From Phylloscopus collybita (lineage: Eukaryota > Chordata > Aves > Passeriformes > Phylloscopidae): a stretch of DNA of 64,000 bases. Position 1 is the first letter of the stretch. Every line of letters begins with the position of its first letter. Below are positions 38,220-50,134 of this stretch, one piece after another. The stretch spans positions 2,542,001-2,606,000 of the forward strand of contig JAJNNQ010000029.1 in NCBI GenBank assembly GCA_027886175.1, written 5' to 3'. The translations under genes were made by a program, and so were the position numbers. The notes beneath the pieces were generated by a model. The model was not told where the DNA came from. It ran no database searches and worked only from the letters and a program-made list of their open reading frames with translations.

Positions 38220-38902
38220 TGTCTTAGGTTACAGTACAAGACATAATCAAAGGTATGTATTCTATTGCCATCTTCCTAAGCTGTTAAAGGAAGTGGGGCA
38301 GTGATCCTTATCTCCTCCAAGACTCATCCCTGATAACTCCCTCCAGAGGCTATCTCTGCTGATGCATCATTAAGTCTCACTGCATGACCGATAAAATTAC
38401 ATCATCCCATTGTGAAATGCTCCACCCAGGGGGAGGAACTAAGCATTCCTACCTGGATATAATCTTAAGATTGGTACACCATGAGTACCCTTAGCTACTG
38501 GATTCCCAGAGGGCAAGACCTACATAACCACGACTGGACCTTCAAAGGAAGATCAGACCCTGCAACAGGATCACCACTTCAACAGAACTGCATATATCTT
38601 TTCAACAGGACTGCAGCCACCATTTAATCGGACTGCTGCCACCACCCTGACCAACAGGGTGTCAGGTTGTATCCTGACTCAGTTCAAGCTAGTATTTCTG
38701 ATTGGAATCTCCCACTGGTTTGCTTTCAAACTAGTAAAACTTCCAGGTAGTTTCTTTTCTTTCTCCCTGTGACTGCATTGTATAAGGAAAAACATGCCTT
38801 CTGTTTTAGTCATCATTGTACCCAAAAGTTGCATACTCTTTCAGAACAGATAGATCAGAAAGGGAAGGAATTGTTCCATGCACAGTGTAACCAAGTCAGA
38901 CA
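38220..38902 (+). mobile_element. Degraded ERV LTR, same family as 21087-21790
   Basis: Starts TGTCTTAGGTTACAG, matching the TGTCTTGGGTTATGG 5' end of the minus-strand LTR at 21087-21790. It shares its core: a 'ttacatcatcccattgtga' block near 38398, then 'atgctccaccca', and ACCAACAGGGTGTCAGGTTG (38650-38669). After about 38740 the similarity fades. A plausible right end is ACCAAGTCAGACA at 38902. Flanks AACTT and AAGTA are not a convincing duplication. The copy is older and more diverged than the nested one. Confidence 0.7.
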
Positions 38903-39387
38903 AAGTATTTTCCAAGACTTCCTGAAGTAAGCATAATTCAAATCAGGGTTGTTTTTTTTTTTCTGACTCTGGCCATAAGAACATCAAAAAAAAAAACTTC
39001 TCCAACAGAGGCTAGTAGAGCAATCAACTAAGGATGAATTACTCACAAAAGGTTTTTCCTAGATTTTTTTTTTCCCATGGCTGCACTAGGTCAAGTAAGA
39101 TTCTGTATCTAGGCAGAAAAGAAGAAACAGATTGTAATTGCAGGCAAATGTCAAGAAAGGGCCCTCTTTGCCGTAAACATAGGGCCCCCATGCTGTATAA
39201 CTCAAACTTGATACTTGATTTCAGACAGTATGTGAATATATAAAGGAGATGAAAAGGAGATACTCATCTCCACACCTGCACCTCCCACTGCAGCCCATGC
39301 CTATTTCTCCATTTCCAAAGGAAAAAATAACAGGATAATTTAGCAGTATCTTTCCAGAAGGATTATTTTAAAGGGAAAAGTTAAATA

Positions 39388-40356
39388 ATAGAATCACAAA
39401 ATGCTTTGGGTTGCAAGTGAGCATAGAGATCATCTTCTTCCAACCCCCCTGCCATGGACAGGGACACCTTTCACTAGACCAGATTGCTCAGAGTCTCATG
39501 TAGACTGGCCCTGAACACCTCCATGGATGGGGCATCCACATCTGTCGGCAGTCTGCTCACCCTGGAGTGCTTCACCCTCTTGACAGTAAAGAATTTCTTC
39601 CAAATATCTAAACTAAGCCTACTGTTTTTCAGATTGAATATATTCCCCCTTGTCCTGTTGCTACATGCTCTTGTACAAAAGTTTCTCTCCATCTTTCTTG
39701 TAGGCTCCCCTCAGGTACTGGACAGTTGCAATTACCCCAAAGTCTTCTTTTCTCTTCTCCAGGCTGAACAATCCCAATTCTGTCAGCCTTTTCTCCATCC
39801 CTCTAATCATCCTGGTGATCCTCCTCTGGACTCATTTCCACAGCTCCAAGGCCTTCTCCTGTGCTGGGACCCGAGAGCTGGATGCAGGGCTCCAGGTGAG
39901 GTCTCACCAGAGCAGAGCAGAAGGGCAGCATCCTCTCCCTCCCCTGCTGCCCACGCTGCTTTGGGTGCAGCCCAGGATAATTTTGACTTTCTGGGCTTGG
40001 GGTGCCCATGGCTGGGTCATGTCCAGCCTCTCACCCACCAGCACCCCACAAGCCCATTTTTTGCAGGGCTTCTTTTGACTTTTTCATCCCCAGCCTGTGG
40101 TGATACTGGGGGTTGCTCTGACATATGTACAGCACCTTGCACTTGCTCTCATAGGACCTTGTGAGATTCGAATGGAACCAATTCTTGAGCTTTGCCAGGT
40201 CCCTCTGGAGAGCATCCCATCCTTCAGGTGTGTCAACCATGCCATTCAGCTTTGTGTCATCTGCAAGTTTGCAGAGGGCACACTCAATCCTTCCATTTCT
40301 GTCATTAATGAAGATATTAAATAACATTTGCTCCCATTGGGACCCCTGAGGTTCCA
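39388..40356 (-). mobile_element. CR1 LINE, minus strand, 5'-truncated
   Basis: On the plus strand it begins with the reverse complement of the CR1 3' end (GAATCACAAAATGCTTTGGG, then 'ccaacccccctgccatggac'). It runs through the 3' region and the C-terminal RT codons to about 40356, where homology stops. This is the usual CR1 form: intact 3' end, truncated 5' end. It is better preserved than the other CR1 copies, which suggests a younger insertion. The long plus-strand frame over it (226 codons) is antisense. Confidence 0.92.
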
Positions 40357-40357
40357 T
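40031..40357 (-). pseudogene. CR1 ORF2 C-terminal RT fragment
   Basis: A 108-codon open fragment containing MLFNIFINDRNGRIECAL, KLADDTKLNG and TPEGWDALQRDL, followed by KCKVLYICQSNP. This is RT motif C (usually FADDTK; here the Phe is Leu and both catalytic aspartates remain) plus the thumb. It is cut off upstream by the element's 5' truncation, so fingers and motif A are missing and no active enzyme can be made. Confidence 0.85.
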
Positions 40358-41954
40358 TGTAAAAGTGTTAGATTTTCACAATGAAGAATACATAATTCAT
40401 GTGGTTTCATTTCCTGACTCTCTTTCCTATTCAAAAATTTTATCTTTATCTAATGTAAGGAGTCTGAATTATTTCTGCCTGTTTCCTGCCAAGGGATTTT
40501 GTAAAGCCCCTCCATTTCAATCATTAAAAACTTTGTAGGTCAAACTTTTTGATTTTGTCCCCAGGCCAAGTACTGGCAAACTGTTAATTAAAACTGCAAT
40601 TAAATAAATTGAGTTAGTATGTTCTGTCATGGGAAGTAAACTTTAAAAATGTAATATATTCAGTACATTAATTGTTCTAGCAGAATAATAATGACCATTT
40701 TAAACTGTTTGATCCATGTAATATCAATGTTACTAAATTAGATTTCTCTCTCAGAGTATATCAAATATGTTTTCAAAAATCATTATGACCATCAAAATCC
40801 AAAGACACAAAAGAGAGAAAACAGATTATTTTAAAAAGCTTAAAAAGCTGCTGCAGAAGCTATAGAATAATTTTTGTATTAAATTTCTTTACTAAAATAA
40901 GTTGTTTGTGTTGGTAACAACACACCTCTTGTGCTGGGAAACATTTGAAATGCCAGTTGCATATATAATGGGGAACAAGATATTAGATTATTTGTGGCCT
41001 GACTGAAAATTTGAAGAACTCGTGATATTAGATGAGGTTAAAAATCACAAATGGAAATGTTAGAAACATCTTAAAGCATGGTTTATTATAACCATTGACA
41101 TTTAACTTATCTTTATGGAGAACATCTCTTTGGTTATAGTCTTCCATCTGCAATGGATGAAATAGTCTTTTCATTTATGACAAACATTCCTTTATAGTCT
41201 TGTACTTATCCTTGAAACTGCTAGTTTCAAAACTAATTGAAACTATCCTAGAAATATCTATCTTGTGTCACCACCAGTGAAAGCATCCCAAACCAGAAGC
41301 ACAGGATTTTTGTCAACTAAGCATATCAACAGACCATGTCAGATTGCTCCTTTTGTTAAAGAAAATTGATATATTAATTTCAGAAATCAATTTGAGTAAT
41401 TTTGAGTAATTTTCAAGGCATGCAAAGAATTATTGAGAGCTTTTTAGGCAAGATGTGGTTTCATTGTGTCAAACTTAACATTAAGAGTGACAAGAAATTT
41501 GTGGTGGCAAGTATATTTGAGCAAATGGCATGTGGTACTTGCACAAGCAAGTGTGTGTACTCCAGCCCTGAAGAGAAGCAAGGACTCTACACTAAACAAA
41601 CATCAACACAGCTCACCCAACATAAAGAGAGAAAAACCCTTAAATGAAAATGATTTAACAGCTCACTTAATGAATTCATATGTCTATTTCTAGCAATTTC
41701 TAGGGTGTGTTGGATCATAGAGCTTAGTGAATAAGAATTCAGAATACAGGTTTTCAGAACACACCAATTAAATTAATGAAAAAATCAAATTATATTTAGA
41801 TCAAAAAGCAAATGATCCATTAATAGCAATAGTGATTTTAACACTAGGAACAATTGACACAGGCGATCAGGGGACAATAAAAAGTGTTACTCTGCTATGC
41901 CTCTTACGTACAAATGAGAAAGAATTGGTTAGGTCAGTTTTGGCTGTATCAATT
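40358..41954. other. Unique AT-rich sequence, no gene seen
   Basis: No repeat or supported exon. An 81-codon frame at 41402-41647 is unsupported. Confidence 0.5.
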
Positions 41955-43533
41955 ACAAGATGCTGGAGTTTGAGACCCTAAGAAAAGGGAAGAGGATAAA
42001 CAGCAAGATCACAACCCTGGATTTCAGGTGCAAGCAATTTGGCCTCTTCTGGGACCTCCTTGTAAGTGTACCATGGAATATGGTCCTGAGGAGAAGATTC
42101 TCAGTGGATTAACATTTGAACAAACTGAGATTTAATCAAATACATGAGACCCAACAAGAAATACCTACAAGTACCAAGGATATTTTTCAAGGACATTTTG
42201 AGGTTACCGAGAATTCTCTCTGAAACACTGTAGAGAATAGGGCAGATTTCTAAGGACTTGAAGATCGAATTATCACGACTATCTTCAGGAAGGACAAGAA
42301 TGAATCTCCCTCGATCAGGGAGATACAGCCCATGAGCCCCACCTGAACTACTGAAACATGATGGAGCAAATAATCCCTAAGATAATTTAAAAACACAGAA
42401 GGACAAGAATGATGAGTGATGATTATTTGAGACATACAAAGGGAAAAGTATTCCTGACAAACCTGATAACATCCTGCAGTGAGAAAGTGAACTTGGTGGA
42501 CATGGGAGAAGGCTGGATGGAGATACCCTGGCATGATTAAGATTTTTGACATTATTACTCACAACATTTTTATTGACAAACTGATAAAGAACATACTGGA
42601 TAAATGGACAATAAGCTGAACAAAAACTAGCTGAACTGATAATTCAAGGATTATTGAGCAGCAGCACAGAGACTAACAGTGTACTACTCAGAGTTCAGTA
42701 ATATTAGCAATAACTCTTTACCTCATCAATGACTGGGAAAGTAGGGAAGAGCACACCCTCAGAAAATTTTCAAGTGGTATGAAACTGGGAGTAGTACTTG
42801 ATACACCATAAATACAGATAGGGTTCAGCAAAGGGAAAAAAGGACCAGCTAGACATAGCAGGAAACAGAAATCTTTGACAGACACCTAGCTGATCATGAG
42901 GTAGGAATATACCCTTGGATCATAAAAGGGCAGCACCCTCCTGGATTATATTAGGAAATATCTCATCAGGCTGGAGGTGGAGCTGGTCTTTGTCTTTTGA
43001 TCAGGGTGGTTTGAAACACACCTCAAGTACTGGACCCCGTCTAAGTCTCTCCAGTGCCAGAGTTACATGGATATCGTTGAGTGAGTCCAGCAGAGGGACA
43101 TGATTAAAGAAAGGCTTGGATTGTCTGAGTTTGAATTGTTCATCTGATACAAGGAAAGGCTCATGAGGGAAATATGTGTACATGTATATATGTATAGATG
43201 TGTGTATATATATCTATATATCAAACCAATGGGGAAGAGAATTCGATTGAGAAGGCAGGAACAGATCTTCTCAATGTTGCCTAGTGTGCCATGACAAGAG
43301 GACACAGGCACAAATTGAAATAGAGGTGATTCCATTTAAGTATAGATTATTAAGGCTATGTGTGGTCAAACACTGAGACAGGCTGCCAAGGTAGGTTGTT
43401 GAGCTACCATCCATTCAGACATGCAGAATCCAACCAGACACAGCCATAAGCAGCCTGCTCAAGCTTTAAGAGAATGTGTTGGACATAATTTACAGAGGTG
43501 CCTTCCAACCTCAGCCATTCTGTGGATGTCTAG
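41955..43533 (+). mobile_element. Old CR1 LINE, partial ORF2 to 3' end
   Basis: A highly diverged CR1. It begins in the mid-ORF2 region ('accctggatttcaggtgcaagc..ttggcctcttctgggacctcct', near 42015), passes codons resembling 'DNIIT...FIDKL' near 42550 and 'FINDWES.EHTLRKFSSGMKL' near 42720-42785, and ends with the CR1 3' tail ('ggtgccttccaacctcagccattctgtgg', ending near 43530). Frames are heavily interrupted, and the motif C position no longer reads ADD. A TA/TG-rich microsatellite has grown inside it at about 43177-43222. This looks like one of the oldest CR1 copies in the window. Confidence 0.8.
43177..43222. repeat. TA/TG-rich microsatellite within CR1
   Basis: Imperfect GTATATATGTATAGATGTGTG and TATATATCTATATATC units, expanded within the older CR1 copy. 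Confidence 0.8.
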
Positions 43534-45289
43534 CTGCCCATATCAGGAGCTGGTTAGCGCTAAGGGATCCCTTGTATGAACTATCTAGCAGTTGAGTATT
43601 TCTGAAGTACTTTTTTTGTTGTTAAATTGGATGCACTATAAATTTTTCTGCCAGGATAAATGGATCTTAAAGCTATGGGACCATAATATTGTAGTATCCT
43701 CAGCATTGTACACATACTTTTAAAGCGTGGGAGTTTATATCTTTAGAGAGAGAAAAGTGTTAACAGATGGCAATATTAAGAAAATGCTGATTAGCACTAA
43801 CCTCTTAACATAAATTGCAGTTTTTCTTTTCTGACTCTTAATTTTAATATATGAATCTTTACGAATTTTAAATCCATGTAGATTATATCTTCTGCATACC
43901 TGAGACCTGTCCTTCATGGAACCTTATGACTCAAAATAAGAAAAAATTAAATTGAATTTTCCAAGCCATGTCACTGCCTTACAGCATAGTGCCACCTTAT
44001 GGCAAGAATAATAATTTTGGATAGTTTATGTTTTATTTGAAGTTCTTACAGTGATTATAACTGGAAAAAAATATAGAAATAAAGAAGAAAAAATGTATCT
44101 ACAACCTATATTCTGACCTTTAAAAAAAGGTTATTTTTTCTTTAATATGTACTCTGTTAAAAAAAAACCAACAAATATATAATCCTACTTTTTCCTAGTT
44201 TATTGCCCTGTTCTGATCCCTTGAATATTTTCAATGGTAAATTGAAGGAAATGCTCTTTTCCCTTTTTAATTTCACAGATTATTTAAACACTGAAACTCC
44301 CATGAAACTTGATACCTATTGAGTAGCCATTAAAAAACCCATAAATGTTTTGGTGGATATTCAGCATACGCTGTGTAAGCTAACTTTCTTTAGAGAAAGA
44401 TACATTGCTTTGAATGCTTCTATAGAATAACATTTCTGTGCTAGGTTGCTCCCTGTCTTTTTTGTGCCACTGATATCATACATAGAGTAATTTCTAGCTC
44501 TTCTAGAGACCTTTCCAGTTCCCATCTGGAACAAAGCAATATAGATATCCAGCCATTTTCTATTTGGTTTTCCTTTGCATGTACACCTACCTTAGGCTAT
44601 ATCTTAGGTATTTAACCATGTTAAATACCAACAAGCAAGAGACTAGTCACAGCATTTCTCACTGAGAAATCTTCCAAATTCATGATATCTAAACAGTAAA
44701 AGGCAGATCTAAGTCCACAGGGTATTGTTTCAAAAACAATTCTTAGTTTAGCTTAATTTGGCAAGAGTCTGAACATCCCCATTTGCATCATGCAGATAAG
44801 TACAACAAACCTTTTTTCTCCTCAGATCGTACTCATATCCACCTTATTATACTCCCAGCAAGACTCTCCAACTACAAGAACCTCTGGCTTCTTTTCTGTT
44901 TTTCTGAAGGACATAATCCATAGACACCTAAACAGGATTATTGAGGATTGGCACCACCTAATAGATTATAGAAAGAAACATGCAAAACACACCTAAAATG
45001 CAATCACCTCTCAAAAAAGTAATGTTTGTGTCCTACTTTAGTACCTATAACCAGTGTTGGTAGTTTAGAAAATAGCCAGTAATTTGCTGAAGTCTATGAA
45101 TATTTTTCTTTGATATTAAGCTCCTCCCATGTAGGTACCTGGGTACATAGTTTGCAATATAATGTCACAAATGAGAGAGGGTGTGGAGACAAATAGACAC
45201 TTAAAAATAAAATTCTAGCACCACTCGCTTTTAGAGTCATGTTCAGGTGTGGTATTTTAATACTGCATTCATTTTTAAACATCTATGAT
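43534..45289. other. Unique AT-rich sequence, no gene seen
   Basis: No repeat or supported exon was recognised. Confidence 0.5.
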
Positions 45290-45400
45290 TTCTTGGTTTT
45301 GGTTTGGCTGTGGGGTTTTTTTGTTTGGTTGGTTGGGTTTTTTTGTTTGGGTTTGGTTTTTTTAGGTTGTGCTGATTTTTTTTGTGGGGGGGTATTTTTT
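45290..45400. repeat. T/G-only low-complexity tract
   Basis: TTGGTTTTGG, TTTGGTTGGTTGGG and TGTGGGGGGG units on the plus strand. Same class as the tract at 20383. Confidence 0.8.
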
Positions 45401-45659
45401 GTAAGAATGTGTTTATATTTGAGATAATGGCATAGACAAAATGAGTTATCCTAAGCTCAGTTAACAGCAGACAGAGTTTAAATGAAATGTGTTCTTAATA
45501 TCTAGATAAATTTCAAGATATTTATTAACTCATTTGCATCTTCAACATATAAGGATGCACATCAAAATGCGAATTAATAACCCCTCTCCATTTTATCTGA
45601 AATGTAAATGTGTCACATCTCACATCTAAAGTGGTTAAATATAAGAAGTTGTTGCTTAG

Positions 45660-45795
45660 AGGCTCCTTCCCAGAAAAAAGGCTCAGAATGAGACTGAACA
45701 GGGCTCTGTGCAGTCTCCAACACACTCTACAAAGGAGATTGGACTGGGTGACCTCTGGAGGTTCCTTCCAAACAAAGTTATTCTCTGATTCCACA
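45660..45795 (+). mobile_element. CR1 LINE 3'-end scrap
   Basis: 'ggattggactgggtgacctctggagg' style sequence near 45737 followed by 'ttccttccaaacaaagttattctctgattcc' is the CR1 3' UTR with a degenerate terminal octamer. No coding part remains. Confidence 0.8.
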
Positions 45796-47017
45796 TGCTG
45801 CACAGCTTACATATATTAAATTAATACACAGTGTCAGCAGGTCCAGGGACATTCATTACTTGTCAAATGTTAATGACAAAAAGTACAGAGGTCACTTTTT
45901 TTTAAAAAAGGTATCTTATCTTTAAAATATTGCTTTCATATATGTCATTTAGTCTCAAGTTCAAGGTCCCAAAAGCACAGTTACAAGTTTTCCAGGTATT
46001 GTGCTTAACAGAATATGTTTCAACTCAACACTTATGACCAAGTCAGTTCATGATGTCCAGCAAACTAGGAGAATGAAAAGATTTGTGGATAAATTATCAC
46101 TTTTTCATCTCAGGCTCTACACTGTCTTCTGGAAAGAAGGGGTAAATCAAATATTCTGACAGTAAATGACAGACAGAAACTCTTCCAAAAAGACGCCTTT
46201 TCACTTGCTGGCCACTGTAACAAAGTTGCATGCACCTTGGCAAAGCTGCCAAAAGTGGCAGCGTTCACCTCTTCTAAAAAACCTGACCTTCCTAACCAAC
46301 CAGCTAACATTTGAACCACACAAATTAAAAGCATTATAATGATGCCTTTCCCAATGGTTACAGCCATTATTTTTCTAGAATTAGATTTGGCATTCTTCCT
46401 AAGTAATGGTGTTGAGGCTAACATTTGCAGTCACTGTACTTGCAACTTTTGATCTTTCTATCAAAAATAGTTTTCTTCTGCACCATTTCTATAGACTAAA
46501 ACAATGTTGCTGCTATTGCATTGTTGAACTGTGTGCTAAGAACCACTTGTCCTCTCTGCACAATTTTAAACTCTGTCACTTGGCAGAGTTTTAAACTCTA
46601 GAGAAATAACTTTCTCTACTCTCTGTTAAAAAGTATTTAATTATCATCAACATTTTCTTCATAAGCAGACAAAATGCTAGGATTATCTGTTCCAGGATTT
46701 TGTCTGCTCACTAGTTGTCATGAATGCAAAAGTTATGCAATCTCTCAAAAATCTCATTTGTTAAAGGAACCCCACAGTTTTGCCTGCAAGTATTAAAGTA
46801 AACCCTCTCCTGAGGGTAAGTCTGAGGTTAAACTGCAGGTTATATTCACAATTTTGTCTTGCTAGTTTTAATTTAGCTTCATTATGTTGCTGACTTGCTC
46901 TGGTGGCTGTAAAGAAAAGATTAGCATGCTCAGAAGTGCATGCAACCTTGTAAATATAAATATGCTTTGTATGTACCGTTTGCTTTAGAGGTTGGAGACA
47001 ACACAGTAGATAGGCAC
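45796..47017. other. Unique sequence, no gene seen
   Basis: A 104-codon minus frame (46110-46424) was inspected and not supported. Nothing else was recognised. Confidence 0.5.
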
Positions 47018-47092
47018 ACCACAAAAACAAAAACAAAACCAACAACAACAACAAAAAAAACACAAACAAAACCAACAAACAAACAAAAACGG
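47018..47092. repeat. A/C-only low-complexity tract
   Basis: ACAAAAACAAAAACAAAACC followed by AACAACAACAACAAAA and CAAACAAACAAA units. Same class as the other A/C tracts. Confidence 0.8.
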
Positions 47093-49415
47093 TAGTCACT
47101 AGTAATTTTCTAAACTTCAGTTTCCTGGTAAATGCAATGCACAAAAAAATGAAAAATTATATTCCATGAAGCTGCAACATATAGCATGGGGCCACATGAA
47201 ATTGTACTATTCCCAGGAATTGCTTCAGGTTATATTCTGAATCAAATCAGTTCCATGCTTCTAGGAGAGTAAATTAGTTTAGTTACTACACTACTCAGGG
47301 AAAGAACGTAGCATACGTTATACCAGATTGTCTGGTCTGTGAATACAAAATATGGATACAGCAAAACGTAACACCCTCTTACACCCTATCACAGAAAAAA
47401 AAAAAAAAAAAGAAAAAAAAGAAGTGCTATTTTGAAGTACAGAAAGATGTTTGCTTTCTTTTTAAAATGAAGGATATTTTTCCTTTTCAAATGTAGTCTA
47501 TACCGTATATTTCAAAATTTGTCTCCAACCTACCGTGATCATTCTCCTTATTTTTAACTACTGTCTACTAAAATATTGAGTTGTGATATGCTCATTTCTT
47601 GTACCTGAGGCTATTCTGCTTCCTTTTCTGCTTGCATATAACAGTGTGGATAACAGTGTCAACCTGAGATAGATCTTTTATCCTACTGGCCAGTGTATAT
47701 ATTGAACTAAAACCCCCAATCCTATACCAGCTGTGTATACCTGCTGTGCCTATAACAGCATGCTTTATCTGAGCTTTATAATCCTTCTCTAGTAAGTTTG
47801 ACAGAAAGAGATGTTAACAAAGTAAAACATGTGGGGCCTAAACAACTCATTAAAATATTTTCTGATTATAGTCCACCTGTAGACATAATTAAAACTAATT
47901 ATTACAGAACATCCTAATATCAGTATCAATATGCCTTTCTGTATATTTGTTCTGGATACAGATCAATAGTAAATCCCAAATTAGCAATCATTAAGTCTGT
48001 ATTTTTGCTTGCTGAGGGATTCATTGCAGCAGCATTCTTAATTTCACAGAAGGGCTTTGTGGCTTTCTTTTACAGTCACCTTGTTCATGAGCCTTTTTAA
48101 CTGTTGCCTGAAATTTCCCCAAGGAAAACACAAATCCCACCATTCCTAATAGAGTTCTGATGCCTCAGGGTAAAAAAAAAAAAAAGTACCTATGTCCCTG
48201 ATTCCCATGTCAGTGCTGCTAACACCACATTCATTTGCATCTTTGAGACAGCCTAAAATTTTTTCGCATGTTAGACTTTTAGAATACAGATTCCAAATGG
48301 TCTTTTGACCAGTTCAGCTGAATTATTGTTAACTGAAATCTTGGTAGCCTTTTGGAGGATATTAGAGGCTAGCTTCTGTATTTGAAGCCTTACAGCCACT
48401 TCAGGGTCAGTTGAAGCAGAACTAGCTCTGAAGAACTCACTTTCTGCAGCAACTGTGTACACATAAGGCCTCAGAAAAGTTATGTCTGGTATTAAGTTCA
48501 AGATAGCATTTCATAAGATTCAGCAACGTTTTTTTTTTTTTCTGTTGTAAGATAGAGTTGACTTGCACTGGAAATAAAATTCTGCACTCAGGAAAGTGCC
48601 TGAATAAGCAGGAGAGGAATGCAGATGGACACTAGGATGTTTCCCAGTTGCTACCACAGTATGAAGCTGAGATTATGACTGATCATTTCAACATTCTCTC
48701 TCCAGAGCAGCCTAAGAGGTCCCTACATGGAGTGAAGATAAGCTCCTGGTTTCTCTTATACAAATCTTATTAAGAAGCCCACTTTGCCACACTATTTATC
48801 ATCTTGATGGAAAATACTTTTCTGTCTGCTATGTGTACCAATAAAATCAGGGGACATGCAGACAAACTTACAATGTCATTTTCTGTATCTCAGTATTGAA
48901 GAAAAATGACTAAACACTCTGTTTTCAGCTTTAGAGCATCCAGCTAGCACTGCCTAATTAACTTAAGTGCAATGATTCACCTGGGCTTCTTCCTAAGTTG
49001 ACAATAGGGTTTGCCTCCTATGTTCTGGAGTCTCTCCTCCACTGCAGACTTCATGAAAAAAGTGGTGATTGCTTTTTAACCTACAAAACCAATGATAAAA
49101 GACAGCATATGTACATTTTACTGCTCTTCTATAGATTACCATAGAATTACTATAAATGTGTACACAAAAGGCTACATATTTTTTCCTCTCAGGTTTGGGG
49201 TTTTTTTATAATCATGTAATTGGTTCTGTTTACAGATAAGTAGGATGCAGTGGAAGTGACGTAAGGAATACCAATAACAACCTTATATTTTTCTCCTCAA
49301 AACAAATTGTCTTCTTTTAACTCTATTATATGGAATAAATAACATTGTATTATCAGGAGTTATTGGGAAACTGACTTACCATAAGTCATATGGTAACTAT
49401 GCTATTATTGCTTGC
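47093..49415. other. Unique AT-rich sequence, no supported gene
   Basis: Contains poly(A) near 47395-47411 and a 76-codon minus frame (48271-48501) with protein-like composition (for example TDPEVAVRLQIQKL). The frame has no consensus splice site at its ends and belongs to no family I recognise. Confidence 0.5.
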
Positions 49416-49624
49416 TGTGAGAAATGAAGCCCACTCCTCAGTTAAAGTTTAAACAAAATTTAATAAGGGACAATAGGGGACAAAGCCAATAAAACAAAAG
49501 TAACAGTGGTGGGTGCTTAGCCACAGCCAGAGGCACACCAGAGGCAAAACCCCTTATACACCCTGGGTATTGCATCAGCCAAATACATATTCATAAATGG
49601 TCATAGTATTCAATAATTTTAACA
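49416..49624 (-). mobile_element. ERV 3' LTR, compact, with polypurine tract
   Basis: Read on the minus strand, the LTR starts TGTTAAAATTATTG directly after a purine-rich stretch (GGCGGGAGGAAGGAGGAATTA; plus-strand 49625-49645), the layout of a retroviral polypurine tract at the internal/3'LTR junction. The LTR contains a TATA box (GTGTATAAGGGG, plus about 49550-49560) and an ATTAAA polyadenylation signal (plus about 49457-49470). It ends CTTCATTTCTCACA at 49416. It is only 209 bp, which is short for an ERV. No second LTR with matching target duplication was found, so this is the 3' remnant of a provirus. Confidence 0.6.
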
Positions 49625-49990
49625 TAATTCCTCCTTCCTCCCGCCTTTTTAGAGGTTGTGCAGTGGTCCTAGTTGAGGCAATTTGTTACTTTTGATACAT
49701 TCAACAGGTTTCAATTCCTTTATTGGTTAAATGTTAACACTACAACGGCTCTTTACCACCAACATTGGTATCACAACACACCACTCACAAGAACTCCAAA
49801 CCTTAGCAAAACTTCTCTTACAAAAGTCAACAGTATAAAACACAGTATTCACTCTAAAAATTCCAAAAGCCAACACTGTAATATATTTGTCACACTTGTC
49901 ACCAGTGTAATTACATTCTCTGCCACGACATATCTTGCATTTATATATAATTTAGAAAATGAATGACAGAAAACTTATCTAATTCTTTAA
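49625..49990 (-). mobile_element. ERV internal remnant upstream of 3' LTR
   Basis: The stretch on the 5' side (minus sense) of the polypurine tract. Its minus-strand frames are hydrophobic over part of their length and broken by stops, which would suit the degraded 3' end of a retroviral internal region. I cannot assign it to a specific gene. The 97-codon plus-strand frame (49673-49966) is on the wrong strand for this reading. Confidence 0.35.
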
Positions 49991-50134
49991 GAGTGAAGGA
50001 CTGAACTGCACATGGAAGAAAAAAAAACAACCAAATTTAATAAGCAATGCCAGAGGGCAAAGGGTGTTCTAAACATTTCGTTACATTCCTTATAGGCACA
50101 GCAAAATTTTGAAATCACGGAGCACATAATAGCC
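49991..50134 (-). mobile_element. Second minus-strand LTR, 3' part (split)
   Basis: Minus strand: CTATAAGG (TATA-like, plus about 50088-50096), then a 'ctttgccctctgg' block, then CTTATTAAATTTGG (polyadenylation-like, plus about 50033-50046). The same three landmarks occur in the same order in the LTR at 49416-49624, so the two are probably related. The other half lies beyond the LTR at 50135-51169. Confidence 0.4.

Noticed and set aside
39484..40164. 226-codon plus-strand open frame
   Set aside because: It is the antisense of the minus-strand CR1 at 39388-40356; the true RT frame is on the other strand.
43170..43222. TA/TG-rich run that could mark an origin or promoter
   Set aside because: It lies inside an old CR1 copy and is an expanded microsatellite.
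46110..46424. 104-codon minus frame with a hydrophobic segment
   Set aside because: No splice context, no recognised family, and composition consistent with chance.
48271..48501. 76-codon minus-strand frame with protein-like composition
   Set aside because: No clear acceptor or donor at its edges, no recognised family, and stop at the end without polyadenylation context. Kept only as a note.
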